This document shows positions 40,400 through 50,662 of a stretch of 64,000 bases of DNA, piece by piece; the stretch's first letter is position 1, and every line of letters starts with the position of its first letter. The position numbers and the translations under genes were made by a program. The notes under the pieces were generated by a model. It ran no database searches. It was not told where the DNA came from and saw only the letters and a program-made list of their open reading frames with translations. The DNA is from Variovorax boronicumulans (GTDB taxonomy: Bacteria; Pseudomonadota; Gammaproteobacteria; Burkholderiales; Burkholderiaceae_C), in NCBI RefSeq assembly GCF_029892485.1, contig NZ_JARXVG010000006.1, positions 399,937 to 463,936 of the forward strand. The letters run 5' to 3'.

Positions 40400-43300
40400 A
40401 TACCGCCTACAAGACCGTCTGGAACGCCGCGATCGGCGCATGGGTGGCCGTCTCGGAAACGACGCGCGCGCGGGGCAAGCGCAGCACCGGCCGGCGCGCG
40501 GGCCGCACGGCACGTCTCGTGGGGCTCACGAAGGTCGGCATGCTGGCGCCGCTCGCATTTTTCGCGACCAGCTTCTTTCCAGCGCAGGCGGTGTGCACGA
40601 TTTTTCTCGCCGACGTGACCTGCAGCGGCGCCGCCAACCCGCTGGCGCCGGGCTATGCGAACGGCGCCAACAACCTGCAGATGGTGCTGAACCCCGGGGC
40701 AACCCTCGGCGTGTTGCAGGGCTTAAGTGGAAGCGCAGTGTCGCTGACGGGTTTCAGCGTCAGGCTCACGAACAACGGCCGGATCGACCCGCTGCTGTTC
40801 GGCAGCAACACCACGAAGCTGTCCACGGGCGTCGTGATGGGCAACGCCACCGAGGGCAGCACGATCATCGTCGTCAACAACGCGACGATAGGCGGCACCA
40901 GGCAGACGTCGGTCGGCCTGGACGGCCTGGCGCTCACGGTGCGCAACGGCATCAACGGCACCACGGTGATCACCAATGGCATCACGACGATCACCAATAC
41001 GGGAACGATAACGACGGGGGCCATCCTCGGCGCGACGCTGGCCGCGGCCGATGCGGCCGTGGTCGCCGTCTATGGCGGCGGCCAGGTCAACATGGTGAAC
41101 ACGGACACCGGCACGATCACCGGCCGCATCGCGTTCGAGAGCGCGGCCAGCGGCGGCCACACCTTCACCAACGCGGGCACGATCGACGGCAGCGTTTCGC
41201 TCGGCACCGGGGAGCGCGACGACACCTTCTTCGCGGTCACAGGTTCGAGCATCACCGGCGGATCGGCCCCGGCCATCGCGGTGGCGACGCCGTCGGGCGG
41301 CAGCCTGAACTTCGCGGCTGGCGGCACGGTCGATGCGGGCCTCGGCGGCACCGACATGCTGGTGCTGCGCAACAAGGTGAGCGGTCCCGGTTCGGGCACT
41401 ACCGGCACGGGGGAGATCAAGGCCGCGCAGTACTTGAACTTCGAAAACCTCCAGGTCGACAGCGGCACCTGGACCCTCGGCGGCGCGGTGGTCAGCGGCA
41501 GCGCCCGGCTCAACGGCGGCGTCGCGATCTTCGACAACGCGGGTGCCTTCGGTGCCGGCACGCTGACGGGCGACGGCGGCGCGATGCAGGCCGCGGTGAA
41601 CGGCCTCACGCTGGCCCAGAACGTGAGCCTCCTCAGCGGCCTGATCGTGCAGGGCGACAACAGCTTCACGCTGGGCGGCACCGTCAGCGGTGGCGGCGGC
41701 CTCATCAAGAGCGGCACCGGCACGCTCACGCTGAACGGCATCAACAACTTCAGCGGCGGTTTCGCGCTCAACGGCGGCGGCGTGGCGCTGGGCAACGCGA
41801 GTGCGCTCGGCTCGGGCCTGTTCCTGGTCGGCGGCAATGTCGATCTCTACACCACCTTCACCGGCACGCTCAACAACCAGGTGCAGCTCAACGGCGCGCT
41901 GACGCTCGACGGGACGGGCACGCTGACCTTCGGCAATCTCATCTCGGGGGCTGGCAGCCTGACGGTGAACGGCAGCAACCTAGCACTGGCCGCCAGCAAC
42001 ACCTATGGCGGCGGCACGACGCTGGGCGGCGGCAGGCTGGACGTGGGCAGCAACACGGCGCTCGGCACCGGCGACCTCACCATCAACGGCGCCTCCGTGC
42101 TGACCGGCGCGGCCGGCGTGGCGCTCGCCAACAACGTGGTGCTCAACGACACGCTGAACTTCGGCGCGGGCGGCAGCGGCGGTGCGCTCACGCTCAACGG
42201 CGTGATCAGCGGCGCGGGCGGCATCAGCCTGGCCGGTGCGCCGGGCCTCACGCTGAACGGCGCGAACACCTTCACCGGTGGCTTCAACATCGGCGGCGGC
42301 GCGCTCACCGTGGGCAACGACGCCGCGCTCGGCAGCAGCGGCGTCACGGTCAGCGGCGCGAGTTCGCTCGCGTCGAACAAGTCGGTGAGCCTGGCCAACG
42401 ACTTCCGCCTCAACGCCACGCTCGGCGTCGGCGGCAGCAACGACCTCGCGCTCAACGGCACCCTCACCGGCCTGGGCTTCCTCAGGAAGACCGGCGCGGG
42501 CCGCCTCACGCTGGGCGGTGCCAACACCTTCTCGGGCGGCGTGGACCTGCAGAGCGGTGCGCTGCGCGTGGGCACCAACACCTCACTGGGCCTGAATACG
42601 CTGACGGTGAGCGGCAACGCCGCGCTCGATGCGAACGCGAACGTGAACCTGAGCAACAGGGTGGTGCTCAACGCAGGCCTGGACATCGGCGGCGCGAACG
42701 ACATCGGGCTCGGCGGGATCATTTCGGGCACCGGCCCCCTCTCGTACAGCGGCAGCGGCACGCTGACGCTGGCCAATGGCAACACCTGGACCGGTGGAAC
42801 CACGCTCAAGAGCGGCACGCTGAACGTCGGCGACAACCACGCGCTGGGCCAAGGCGCACTCGCAGTGACCGGCAACGCGAACCTGCGCGCCAACGTGCCG
42901 GGTACCCTGCTGGGCAACGCCGTGACATTGGGCGCCGGCACGACGCTCAACGTGGATGGCACGAATCCGCTCGCGCTGATCGGCACGATCGACGGCGGCG
43001 GCGCGCTCGCGCTCAGCGGCCCGGGTGCGGTGGTGCTGGCCGGCGCCAACACCTACAGCGGCGGCACGACTGTCTCGGGCACCACGCTTGGGGTCTTCAA
43101 CACGGCCGGCAGCGCCACCGGCAGTGGCGCCGTGCAGGTGCAGGCGGGCGGCGCGCTCACCGGCAACGGCAGCATCGCGGGCACGGTGAGCGTGGGCTCG
43201 GGCCTGCTGATGCCGGGCAACGGCGGCGCGGGCACGCTGACCGTCGGCGGCCTGAACCTCGCCGCCGACTCCGTCCTGAGCTACGAGCTCGGCGAGGCGG

Positions 43301-46300
43301 GTGTGGCGGGCGGCACGTTCAACGACCTGATCAACGTCAACGGCAACCTGCAACTGGATGGCACGCTCAACGTAAGCGAGACCGCCGGCGGCAAGTTCGG
43401 TGCGGGGCTGTACCGTCTCATCAACTACACCGGCACGCTGACCGACAACGGCCTGAACATCGGCAGTGCGCCCACGGATGCGAAGAACCTGCAGGTGCAG
43501 ACCAGCGTCGCCAACCAGGTCAACTTGGTGAACACCGACGGCGCACCGCTCAACCTGTGGGACGGCGGCGATGCCGCCAACTTCAACGACGGCAAGATCG
43601 CAGGCGGCAGCGGCATCTGGCGCGCGGGTGGCTCGACGGCCAGCTGGACCGGCGTCGACGGCAAGCTCAACGCGGGCTGGCAGCAGGACGGCGTTGCGAT
43701 CTTCAGCGGCACGGCGGGCACCGTCACCGTGGACAACAAGACCGCGAGCGGCCCGGTGCGCATCGGCGGCACGCAGTTCGCGGTCGACGGCTACGTGGTC
43801 AACGGCGATCCGCTCACGATCAATGCGGCGAACACCGTGGTGCGCGTGGGCGACGGCACCGCCGCGAGCGCGGGCATGACCGCGACCATCAATGCCGCGA
43901 TCGGCGGCACGGGCGGGCTGGTCAAGGACGATGGCGGCACGCTGGTGCTGACCGGCAGCAACGGCTATGCGGGCGGCACGACGGTCAAGGGCGGCGTCCT
44001 GCAGATCTCGAGCGATGCCAACCTCGGCGCGTTCGGCACCGGCCTGGCGCTGGACGGCGGCACCTTGCGCATCGCCGCGGGCTCCGCGCCGTTCTTCAGC
44101 GCGCGTGCGCTGGGGCTCGGCGCAGGCGGCGGCACCATCGATCTGTCGAACAGCCTGTACGGCGTGGGCGGCCCCATCACCGGCAACGGCCTGCTCACCG
44201 TCACCGGCAAGGGCGGCACGTTCGGCCTTGTGGCGGCCAACAGCTACAGCGGCGGCACGGTGCTGAAGGACGGCGCGAGCATCACCACCACCGCGAGCGG
44301 CGTGCTGGGCAGCGGCGCGGTGCAGCAGCAGGGCGACGGCACGGTGCTCTCCTTGCTCGGCACGGCGAGCGCCGGCAGCAACGAATACACCGTGGGCCGC
44401 GCCGCGAGCACCGACAGCGGCAACACGCTGTCCTTCTCGCAGAGCGCCACTGCCGGTGCCGCGAAGATCACGCTCAACGGCACGGGCTGGGCGACCTCGG
44501 GCTCGAACGCGCTGCAGTTCAGCGGCGACGCCAGCGCGGGCACGTCCACCATCGCCAACCAGGGCGGCGCGATCGACATCCTCGGAAACGCGAGCGCCGG
44601 CACCGCGACGATCAGCAACGGCGACAAGAGCCTGCTGGCCTTCAGCCAGAACGCCTCGGCGGGCAGCGCGCAGATCACCAATCTCGCTGGCGGCGTGGTG
44701 CGCTTCGCCGACGATTCGACGGGCGCGCAGGCAACGGTCGGCAATGCCGCGGGCGGCGTGGTCGATGTCTCGGGTTCGACGGCCAAGACCGGCGTCGCGC
44801 TGGGTTCGCTCTCGGGCGCGGGCGGCGTCGTGCTGGGGGCCACGCGGCTCACGCTCGGCGGCCTGGGCGCCAGCGACACGATCTCCGGCACCGTCAGCGA
44901 CAAGGGCAGCGTCTTCGGGCAGCCGGGTTCGGGCACGGGCGGCTCCATCGTCAAGGTCGGCGCCGGCACGCTCACCTTGAACGGCGCCAACAGCTACACC
45001 GGCGGCACCACGGTGGCGGCCGGCACGCTGAGCGTGAACAACGCCGGCGGCAGCGCGACCGGCACGGGTGCGGTGCAGGTACAGGGCGGCGCGACGCTCG
45101 CGGGCAACGGCAGCATTGCGGGCGCGGTCGGCATTGCCAAGGGCGGCGTGCTGTCGGCGGGCAACGGCGGCGTCGGCACGCTCACGCTCGGCAGCCTCAG
45201 CCTCGCCGACGGCGCGGTGCTCAACTACGACCTGGGCCAGGCCAACACGGCCGGCGGTCCGCTCAACGACCGGGTCCAGGTCAACGGCAACCTGCAGCTG
45301 GACGGCACGCTCAACGTGGCGCAGTCCAAGGGCGGCGCGTTCGGCGCGGGCATCTACCGCCTGATCGACTACACCGGCACGCTCACCGACAACGGCCTGG
45401 AGATCGGCAGCGCGCCCACGGCCGCGAAGAACCTGCAGGTGCAGACCTCGGTTGCGCAGCAGGTCAACCTGGTCAACCGTTCGGGGCTCTCGCTGAACTT
45501 TTGGGATGGCGGCAATGCAGGCAAATACAACGACGGCAACATCGCCGGCGGCTCGGGCACCTGGCGCGTGGGCGTGCCGGGCGACGGCTGGACCGGCGCC
45601 GACGGCAAGATCAACGCGGCCTGGGCGCAGGACCAGTTCGCAGTGTTCGGCGGCACGGGCGGCGCCGTCACGGTCGACAACGCGGGCGGCACCGTGCGCA
45701 TCACCGGCGCGCAGTTCGCGGCCGACGGCTACGTGGTGCAGGGCGACGCGATCGAACTCGGCGCCTCGGGCACGGTGGTGCGCGTGGGCGACGGCTCGGG
45801 CACCGATGCCACGCGCAGTGCGACCCTGAACGTCGCGCTCACCGGAACGGGCGGGCTGGTCAAGGAAGACGTGGGCCGGCTGATCCTCGGCGGCGCCAAC
45901 AGCTACACCGGCGGCACCACGGTGAAGGCCGGTGTGCTGCAGGGCAGCGCGACGAGCCTGCAGGGCGACATCGTCAACGACGCCGAGGTCGCCTTCGACC
46001 AGGACAAGACCACCGGCACCTACGCGGGCACCATGAGCGGCAGCGGCCGGCTGCGAAAGATCGGCAGTGGCACGCTGGTGCTGGGCAGCGCCAACACCCA
46101 TGCGGGCGGCACTTTCGTGGATGCGGGCACGCTGGCCACCGACGTGACCGGCGCGCTCGGCAGCGGCGCAGCGAACGTGGCCGCGAGCGCCACGCTGCAA
46201 CTGGGCGGCAGCTTCGACGCAGGCACCACCGCCATCGGCAACCAGGGCACGGTGCGCTTCCAGGACAAGGCGAACGCCGGCACCTCGACCATCACCAACG

Positions 46301-49300
46301 CCGCGGGCGGCGTGCTGGCCTTCGTGGGCGACGCCACGGCCGGCAAGGCCACGGTGATCAACCAGGCCGGGGCGCAGCTGCGCATCGACCAAGCCACCGG
46401 CGGGGTGAGCTTCGGCGCGCTCAGCGGCGCGGGCGAGGTCGTGCTCGGCGCCAAGGCACTCACGCTCGGCGCCAGCGGCGGCGACAGCACGCTGTCGGGC
46501 ACCGTCAGCGGCACCGGCGGCTCTGTCGTCAAGGTCGGCGGCGGCACGCTCGTGCTGACGGGCGCCAACACCTACACCGGCGGCACCACGGTGGCGGCCG
46601 GCACGCTCCGCGTGAACAACACGAGCGGCAGCGGCACCGGAACGGGCGCGGTGCAGGTGCAGTCGGGCGCGACGCTCGCGGGCAGCGGCAGCATCGCGGG
46701 CGCGGTCACCATCGGCAAGGGCGGCATCCTCGCCGCGGGCAACAGCCCGGGCACGCTGACGGTCGGCACGCTCACGCTGGCGGGCGGCTCCGTACTGAAC
46801 TACGAGCTCGGCCAGGCCGGCGTGCCGGGTGGCGCGCTCAATGACCTGATCAACGTCACGGGCGACCTGCAGCTGGACGGCACGCTGAACATCGCGCAGT
46901 CTGCCGGCGGCAGCTTCGGACCGGGCCTGTACCGGCTCATGAGCTACGGCGGCACGCTCACCGACAACGGGCTGGACATCGGCACCGTGCCCGCGCCCAC
47001 CAAGCTGGCCGACCTCCAGGTGCAGACCTCGGTCGCGAACCAGGTCAACCTGGTCAACCGCGCCGGCCTGTCCCTCAACTTCTGGGATGGCGGCGACAGC
47101 ACGAAGTACAACGACGGCCAGGTGGCCGGCGGCAGCGGCACATGGCGCGTGGGCAGTCCGGGCGATGGCTGGACCGACATGGACGGCAAGCTCAACGCCA
47201 ACTGGGCGCAGAGCCAGTTCGCCGTGTTCGGCGGCAAGGCCGGCACCGTCACGGTGGATGGGGGCGGCGGCGCGGTACGCATCGCCGGTGCCCAGTTCGC
47301 CACCGACGGCTACGTGGTGCAGGGCGACGGCATCACGCTGGACAACGCCAACTCCGTGATCCGCGTGGGCGACGGCACGTCCGCGGGCGCGGCCATGACT
47401 GCGACCCTCAACGTCGCGCTCTCGGGCGCGGGCGGCATCTCGAAGGAGGACGCGGGCCGGCTGATCCTGGGCGGCGCCAACAGCTACACCGGCGGCACCA
47501 CCGTCAAGGGCGGCGTGCTGCAGGGCAGCGTCACCAGCCTGCAGGGCAACATCGTCAACAACGCCGAGGTCGCCTTCGACCAGGACAAGACGGCCGGCAC
47601 CTACGCCGGCGCGATGAGCGGTACCGGCAAGCTGCGCAAGATCGGCGCTGGCACCCTGACGCTGGCGAGCGCCAACAGCTACAGCGGGGGCACGCTGGTG
47701 GATGCGGGCACGCTGGCCACGGACACCAGCGGCGCATTGGGCACGGGCGCGGTAAGCATCGCCTCGGGCGCGGCGCTGCAGTTCGGCGGCAAGGCCGATG
47801 CAGGCAAGCTCGCCATCGTCAACCAGGGCACGCTGCGGCTGCAGGACGGCGCGAACGCCGCGAGCGCCAGCGTGACCAACGCGGCCGGCGGCCAGGTGCG
47901 CATCGACCTGGCCACCACCGGCGCGAGCATCGGCTCGCTCGGCGGCGCGGGCGACGTGGTGCTCGGCGCAAAAACGCTCACCACTGGCGCCATCGGCGAC
48001 AGCACCGCGATCTCGGGCGCCATCACCGGCACCGGCGGCTCGCTGGTCAAGGTCGGCGCGGGCACGCTCACGCTCGCGGGCACGGCCAGCTACAGCGGCG
48101 AGACCCGCGTCGCCGCAGGCACGCTCAAGGCCGGCGCGGCCAACGCCTTCAGCGCGGCCTCCAGCGCCGTGGTGGCCAGCGGCGCCACGCTGGATCTCGC
48201 GGGCTTCAGCCAGACAGTGGCGGGCCTGAGCAACAGCGGTACCGTGGCGCTGGCCGGCGCCACGGCCGGCACCACGCTGACGGTCAACGGCAACTACGCC
48301 GGCAACAACGGCGTGCTGAAGCTGGCCACTGTGCTCAACAGCGGTGCGGGACCATCGGACCGGCTGGTGATCAGCGGCGGCGCGGCCAGCGGCAAGACCA
48401 GCGTGCAGATCACCAACCTGGGCGGCCTGGGCGCGCGCACCACGGGCAACGGCATCGAGGTGATCAGCGCGCGCAACGGCGCGACCACGACGGCGCAAAC
48501 CACGAAGGACGCCTTCGCGCTCTCGGGCGGCCATATCGACGCCGGTGCCTTCGAGTACCGGCTGCACGCGGGCGATGCGAGCGGCGGCGGAGAGAACTGG
48601 TACCTGCGCACCGAGGCCGGGCCGGGCACACCGGGCACCTCGCCGGGCACGCCAGGCGCCGGGCTGCCGACCTACCGCGCCGAGGCCTCGTTGTTCGCGG
48701 CGCTGCCGAACCAGTTGCGCCAGGGCAACCTGGGCATGCTCGCAAGCCGCAGCCAGCGCATCGGCGACGACGATGTGCGCGGCAGCGCGGGCGCAACGCC
48801 GGGCACCGACGGCAACAACCGCCGCGCCTGGGGCCGGCTGATCTCCACCGACATGGACATCCGCCAGGGCGGCACCGTCTCGCCGCACAGCGAGGGCCGC
48901 GTGACCGGGCTGCAGGCCGGCACCGACCTGCTGGCCACGTCGGACTGGCGCGCCGGCATCTATGTGGGCCAGCTCGATGGCGACACCCGCGTCAGCGGCT
49001 TCGCCGGCGGGCTGTTGAACAACGCAACGGGCCGCAACGACTTGCGCAGCCAGTACCTGGGCCTGTATGGCACCTATGCCATCGAAGACGGCTTCTATGC
49101 CGACGCGGTGCTGCAGGCCGGCCGCCACCGCTACACGGTGCAGCCGCTGTTGAGCGCGGGCGTCTCGGGCAAGGGCAACAGCCTGCTGGCCTCGATCGAG
49201 GTGGGCAAGGCCTTCGCGATCGGCGCGAGCGGCTGGTCGGTGGAGCCGCAACTGCAGCTGATCCACCAGCGGCTGCGGCTGGACGACGTGTCCATCCCGG

Positions 49301-49647
49301 GCGCGCTCGTGCAGCAGGACGCCGACAGCGGCTGGATCGGCCGAGCGGGCGTGCGCATCAAGGGCAGCTTTGCGACCGGCGCGGGCACGCTGCAGCCGTA
49401 TGCGCGTGTGAACGTCTACCGCAGTTCAAAGGGCAACGATGTCGCGCGCTTCGTGAACGCCGCGGCCATCACGCCGGTGGGGGCGCCGATCGGCGGCACC
49501 AGCACCGAGCTGGCGGCGGGCTTCACGTTGTCGGTGAGCCAGCGCACGAGCATCTACGGCGAGCTCGGCAAGCAGTGGGCCGCGGGCGGCGATGCGCGCG
49601 TGGGCAGCTCCATCAACGCGGCGGCGGGGGTGCGGGTGAAGTGGTGA
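40396..49647 (+). CDS. Giant type Va autotransporter with ESPR signal peptide
   Basis: The 3083-residue protein starts with an extended signal peptide (ESPR): MNTAYKTVWNAAIGAWVAVS, a basic stretch, then a hydrophobic core ending at FFPAQA (residue 65). The passenger is a long beta-helix of Gly/Asn/Thr-rich autotransporter-associated repeats (GANxYxGGTTVxxGTLxVNN). Three large modules can be seen (about 43000-44940, 44941-46518, 46519-48036). After a Pro/Gly/Thr linker (GPGTPGTSPGTPGAG) comes the autotransporter beta domain from about residue 2813 (RRAWGRLISTDMD) to the C-terminal GVRVKW with the final aromatic residue for BAM recognition. No protease or lipase active site is visible, so adhesion or aggregation is the likely role. 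It is probably controlled by the adjacent two-component system. Confidence 0.95.
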   Translation: MNTAYKTVWNAAIGAWVAVSETTRARGKRSTGRRAGRTARLVGLTKVGMLAPLAFFATSFFPAQAVCTIFLADVTCSGAANPLAPGYANGANNLQMVLNPGATLGVLQGLSGSAVSLTGFSVRLTNNGRIDPLLFGSNTTKLSTGVVMGNATEGSTIIVVNNATIGGTRQTSVGLDGLALTVRNGINGTTVITNGITTITNTGTITTGAILGATLAAADAAVVAVYGGGQVNMVNTDTGTITGRIAFESAASGGHTFTNAGTIDGSVSLGTGERDDTFFAVTGSSITGGSAPAIAVATPSGGSLNFAAGGTVDAGLGGTDMLVLRNKVSGPGSGTTGTGEIKAAQYLNFENLQVDSGTWTLGGAVVSGSARLNGGVAIFDNAGAFGAGTLTGDGGAMQAAVNGLTLAQNVSLLSGLIVQGDNSFTLGGTVSGGGGLIKSGTGTLTLNGINNFSGGFALNGGGVALGNASALGSGLFLVGGNVDLYTTFTGTLNNQVQLNGALTLDGTGTLTFGNLISGAGSLTVNGSNLALAASNTYGGGTTLGGGRLDVGSNTALGTGDLTINGASVLTGAAGVALANNVVLNDTLNFGAGGSGGALTLNGVISGAGGISLAGAPGLTLNGANTFTGGFNIGGGALTVGNDAALGSSGVTVSGASSLASNKSVSLANDFRLNATLGVGGSNDLALNGTLTGLGFLRKTGAGRLTLGGANTFSGGVDLQSGALRVGTNTSLGLNTLTVSGNAALDANANVNLSNRVVLNAGLDIGGANDIGLGGIISGTGPLSYSGSGTLTLANGNTWTGGTTLKSGTLNVGDNHALGQGALAVTGNANLRANVPGTLLGNAVTLGAGTTLNVDGTNPLALIGTIDGGGALALSGPGAVVLAGANTYSGGTTVSGTTLGVFNTAGSATGSGAVQVQAGGALTGNGSIAGTVSVGSGLLMPGNGGAGTLTVGGLNLAADSVLSYELGEAGVAGGTFNDLINVNGNLQLDGTLNVSETAGGKFGAGLYRLINYTGTLTDNGLNIGSAPTDAKNLQVQTSVANQVNLVNTDGAPLNLWDGGDAANFNDGKIAGGSGIWRAGGSTASWTGVDGKLNAGWQQDGVAIFSGTAGTVTVDNKTASGPVRIGGTQFAVDGYVVNGDPLTINAANTVVRVGDGTAASAGMTATINAAIGGTGGLVKDDGGTLVLTGSNGYAGGTTVKGGVLQISSDANLGAFGTGLALDGGTLRIAAGSAPFFSARALGLGAGGGTIDLSNSLYGVGGPITGNGLLTVTGKGGTFGLVAANSYSGGTVLKDGASITTTASGVLGSGAVQQQGDGTVLSLLGTASAGSNEYTVGRAASTDSGNTLSFSQSATAGAAKITLNGTGWATSGSNALQFSGDASAGTSTIANQGGAIDILGNASAGTATISNGDKSLLAFSQNASAGSAQITNLAGGVVRFADDSTGAQATVGNAAGGVVDVSGSTAKTGVALGSLSGAGGVVLGATRLTLGGLGASDTISGTVSDKGSVFGQPGSGTGGSIVKVGAGTLTLNGANSYTGGTTVAAGTLSVNNAGGSATGTGAVQVQGGATLAGNGSIAGAVGIAKGGVLSAGNGGVGTLTLGSLSLADGAVLNYDLGQANTAGGPLNDRVQVNGNLQLDGTLNVAQSKGGAFGAGIYRLIDYTGTLTDNGLEIGSAPTAAKNLQVQTSVAQQVNLVNRSGLSLNFWDGGNAGKYNDGNIAGGSGTWRVGVPGDGWTGADGKINAAWAQDQFAVFGGTGGAVTVDNAGGTVRITGAQFAADGYVVQGDAIELGASGTVVRVGDGSGTDATRSATLNVALTGTGGLVKEDVGRLILGGANSYTGGTTVKAGVLQGSATSLQGDIVNDAEVAFDQDKTTGTYAGTMSGSGRLRKIGSGTLVLGSANTHAGGTFVDAGTLATDVTGALGSGAANVAASATLQLGGSFDAGTTAIGNQGTVRFQDKANAGTSTITNAAGGVLAFVGDATAGKATVINQAGAQLRIDQATGGVSFGALSGAGEVVLGAKALTLGASGGDSTLSGTVSGTGGSVVKVGGGTLVLTGANTYTGGTTVAAGTLRVNNTSGSGTGTGAVQVQSGATLAGSGSIAGAVTIGKGGILAAGNSPGTLTVGTLTLAGGSVLNYELGQAGVPGGALNDLINVTGDLQLDGTLNIAQSAGGSFGPGLYRLMSYGGTLTDNGLDIGTVPAPTKLADLQVQTSVANQVNLVNRAGLSLNFWDGGDSTKYNDGQVAGGSGTWRVGSPGDGWTDMDGKLNANWAQSQFAVFGGKAGTVTVDGGGGAVRIAGAQFATDGYVVQGDGITLDNANSVIRVGDGTSAGAAMTATLNVALSGAGGISKEDAGRLILGGANSYTGGTTVKGGVLQGSVTSLQGNIVNNAEVAFDQDKTAGTYAGAMSGTGKLRKIGAGTLTLASANSYSGGTLVDAGTLATDTSGALGTGAVSIASGAALQFGGKADAGKLAIVNQGTLRLQDGANAASASVTNAAGGQVRIDLATTGASIGSLGGAGDVVLGAKTLTTGAIGDSTAISGAITGTGGSLVKVGAGTLTLAGTASYSGETRVAAGTLKAGAANAFSAASSAVVASGATLDLAGFSQTVAGLSNSGTVALAGATAGTTLTVNGNYAGNNGVLKLATVLNSGAGPSDRLVISGGAASGKTSVQITNLGGLGARTTGNGIEVISARNGATTTAQTTKDAFALSGGHIDAGAFEYRLHAGDASGGGENWYLRTEAGPGTPGTSPGTPGAGLPTYRAEASLFAALPNQLRQGNLGMLASRSQRIGDDDVRGSAGATPGTDGNNRRAWGRLISTDMDIRQGGTVSPHSEGRVTGLQAGTDLLATSDWRAGIYVGQLDGDTRVSGFAGGLLNNATGRNDLRSQYLGLYGTYAIEDGFYADAVLQAGRHRYTVQPLLSAGVSGKGNSLLASIEVGKAFAIGASGWSVEPQLQLIHQRLRLDDVSIPGALVQQDADSGWIGRAGVRIKGSFATGAGTLQPYARVNVYRSSKGNDVARFVNAAAITPVGAPIGGTSTELAAGFTLSVSQRTSIYGELGKQWAAGGDARVGSSINAAAGVRVKW
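44941..46518 (+). repeat. Autotransporter large repeat module, copy 2 (526 residues)
   Basis: This 1578-bp unit begins GGCTCCATCGTCAAGGTCGG and aligns along its length with the unit starting at 46519. Shared landmarks are GTGAVQVQxGATLAGxGSIAGAV, LNxDRV/LIQVNGDLQLDGTLN, LSLNFWDGG, GTWRVGxPGDGWT and LGGANSYTGGTTVKxGVLQGS. Confidence 0.85.
46519..48036 (+). repeat. Autotransporter large repeat module, copy 3 (506 residues)
   Basis: This 1518-bp unit repeats the previous one in the same frame with a net loss of 20 codons. High similarity of blocks such as GGAVRIAGAQFATDGYVVQGD and VAFDQDKTAGTYAGAMSGTGKLRKIG to the copy at 44941 indicates tandem duplication. A more diverged first copy lies at about 43000-44940. 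Confidence 0.85.
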
Positions 49648-49682
49648 GTTGAAACCGTCGGGGGATGCGCGACCGACCCGGT

Positions 49683-50468
49683 TCAGATCAGGTTGCGCAT
49701 CGCCTGCGCCGTCTCGCGCAACACCGGCAGCACCCGCGCCACCGCGTCTTCCGAGCTCTCGTGCCCCATCGGCATCGTGATGTTCAGCGCGCCCACCAGC
49801 GTGCCGTGCCGGTCGCGCAGCGGCACTGCGATGCCGCGGGAGTTGAGGTCGAGCTGCTGTTCCGACAGCGCCCAGCCCTGCGCGCGAATACGCGCCAGCT
49901 CGAGCTTCATGCGCTCCATGCTCGCAATGGTGTGCGAGGTGAACACGGTGAGTTGCCGCGTCGCCAGCCACGCGTTCAGTTCGGCGTCGCTGCGCAGCGC
50001 GAGCATCAGCATGCCCGAAGCCGTGACCTGCGCCGGCACCCGCGCGCCCAGCACGTAGCCGGTGCTCATGCTGCGGTTGGGTCCGTTGCGCGCGATGTAG
50101 ATCACCTCGTCGCCGTCCATCACGCTCAGGTAGGCGATCTCGTTGGTGCCGGCCGCCACGCGTTGCAGGAAGGGCTGCACCACGCGCGGCAGGCGGGCCG
50201 ATTCGAGGTACGAGCGGCCCAGGCGCAGCACGCGCGGCGTGAGCCAGAACAGCTTGCCGTCGCTCGCCACGTAACCCATGTGCTGCAGCGTGAGCAGGTA
50301 GCGCCGGGCGGCGGTGCGCGTCATGTTCGTGCGCTGGCCGGCCTGGCTGGCAGTCAGGCGCGGGTTGGCGTCGTCGAAGGCTTCGATGATGCTCACGCCG
50401 CGCTCCAGGCCGGCGATCCAGTCGCGCTTGTCCAGGCCTGGGGGTGGGGTCTTGTCGTCCTTGCTCAT
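49683..50468 (-). CDS. pcaR: IclR family regulator, PcaR/PobR-like
   Basis: The 261-residue protein has an IclR winged helix (RGVSIIEAFDDANPRLTASQAGQRTNMTRTAARRYLLTLQHMGYVASDGKLFWLTPRVLRLG) and an effector domain (NEIAYLSVMDGDEVIYIARNGPNRSMSTGYVLGARVPAQVTASGMLML, then GIAVPLRDRHGTLVGALNITMP). The WLTPRVLRLGxSYLxS block is typical of PcaR/PobR/CatR-type IclR regulators of aromatic catabolism. It is divergent from the catabolic operon, which is its likely target; beta-ketoadipate or protocatechuate would be the expected inducer. The ATG at 50468 is preferred to the longer frame. Confidence 0.9.
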   Translation of the reverse strand: MSKDDKTPPPGLDKRDWIAGLERGVSIIEAFDDANPRLTASQAGQRTNMTRTAARRYLLTLQHMGYVASDGKLFWLTPRVLRLGRSYLESARLPRVVQPFLQRVAAGTNEIAYLSVMDGDEVIYIARNGPNRSMSTGYVLGARVPAQVTASGMLMLALRSDAELNAWLATRQLTVFTSHTIASMERMKLELARIRAQGWALSEQQLDLNSRGIAVPLRDRHGTLVGALNITMPMGHESSEDAVARVLPVLRETAQAMRNLI

Positions 50469-50543
50469 GGTCGGAAGTGTGCCCCTGGCGAATGCCGGGG
50501 AGTCGGCATTCGATGGCGGTGAAAACCCTTGGTTTGATCGTTT

Positions 50544-50559
50544 ATCAATTTTTATTGAT
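50544..50559. promoter_or_regulatory. Inverted repeat in the IclR/catabolic operon divergent promoter
   Basis: ATCAAT (50544-50549) and ATTGAT (50554-50559) face each other around TTTT, within an AT-rich stretch (50531-50570) that stands out in this GC-rich region. It lies about midway between the IclR gene and the first AroE-like gene and could be the IclR-type binding site or part of both promoters. Confidence 0.4.
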
Positions 50560-50662
50560 CGATCATCGCGCGTTTCGTTAACTGTTGCGCTGCAAAGGTG
50601 AACCGATGGGGCTATAAAGCTCGGCATCCGACCTCCCAAAGAGCGATTGACGAACGGAAAGC

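Noticed and set aside
40440..46844. Plus-strand open frame of 2134 codons in the second frame of the autotransporter
   Set aside because: Arg/Gln/His-rich shadow translation of the same repeats; no start signals and no recognisable domain.
43000..48036. CRISPR-like or VNTR-like array
   Set aside because: The repeats are in-frame protein modules of about 500 residues with smaller internal beta-helix repeats; there are no short equal spacers.
42583..49266. Minus-strand open frame of 2227 codons opposite the autotransporter
   Set aside because: It mirrors a GC-rich repetitive coding sequence, is Ala/Arg/Gly/His-rich without any domain, has no ribosome-binding site, and the plus strand encodes a complete autotransporter with signal peptide and beta domain.
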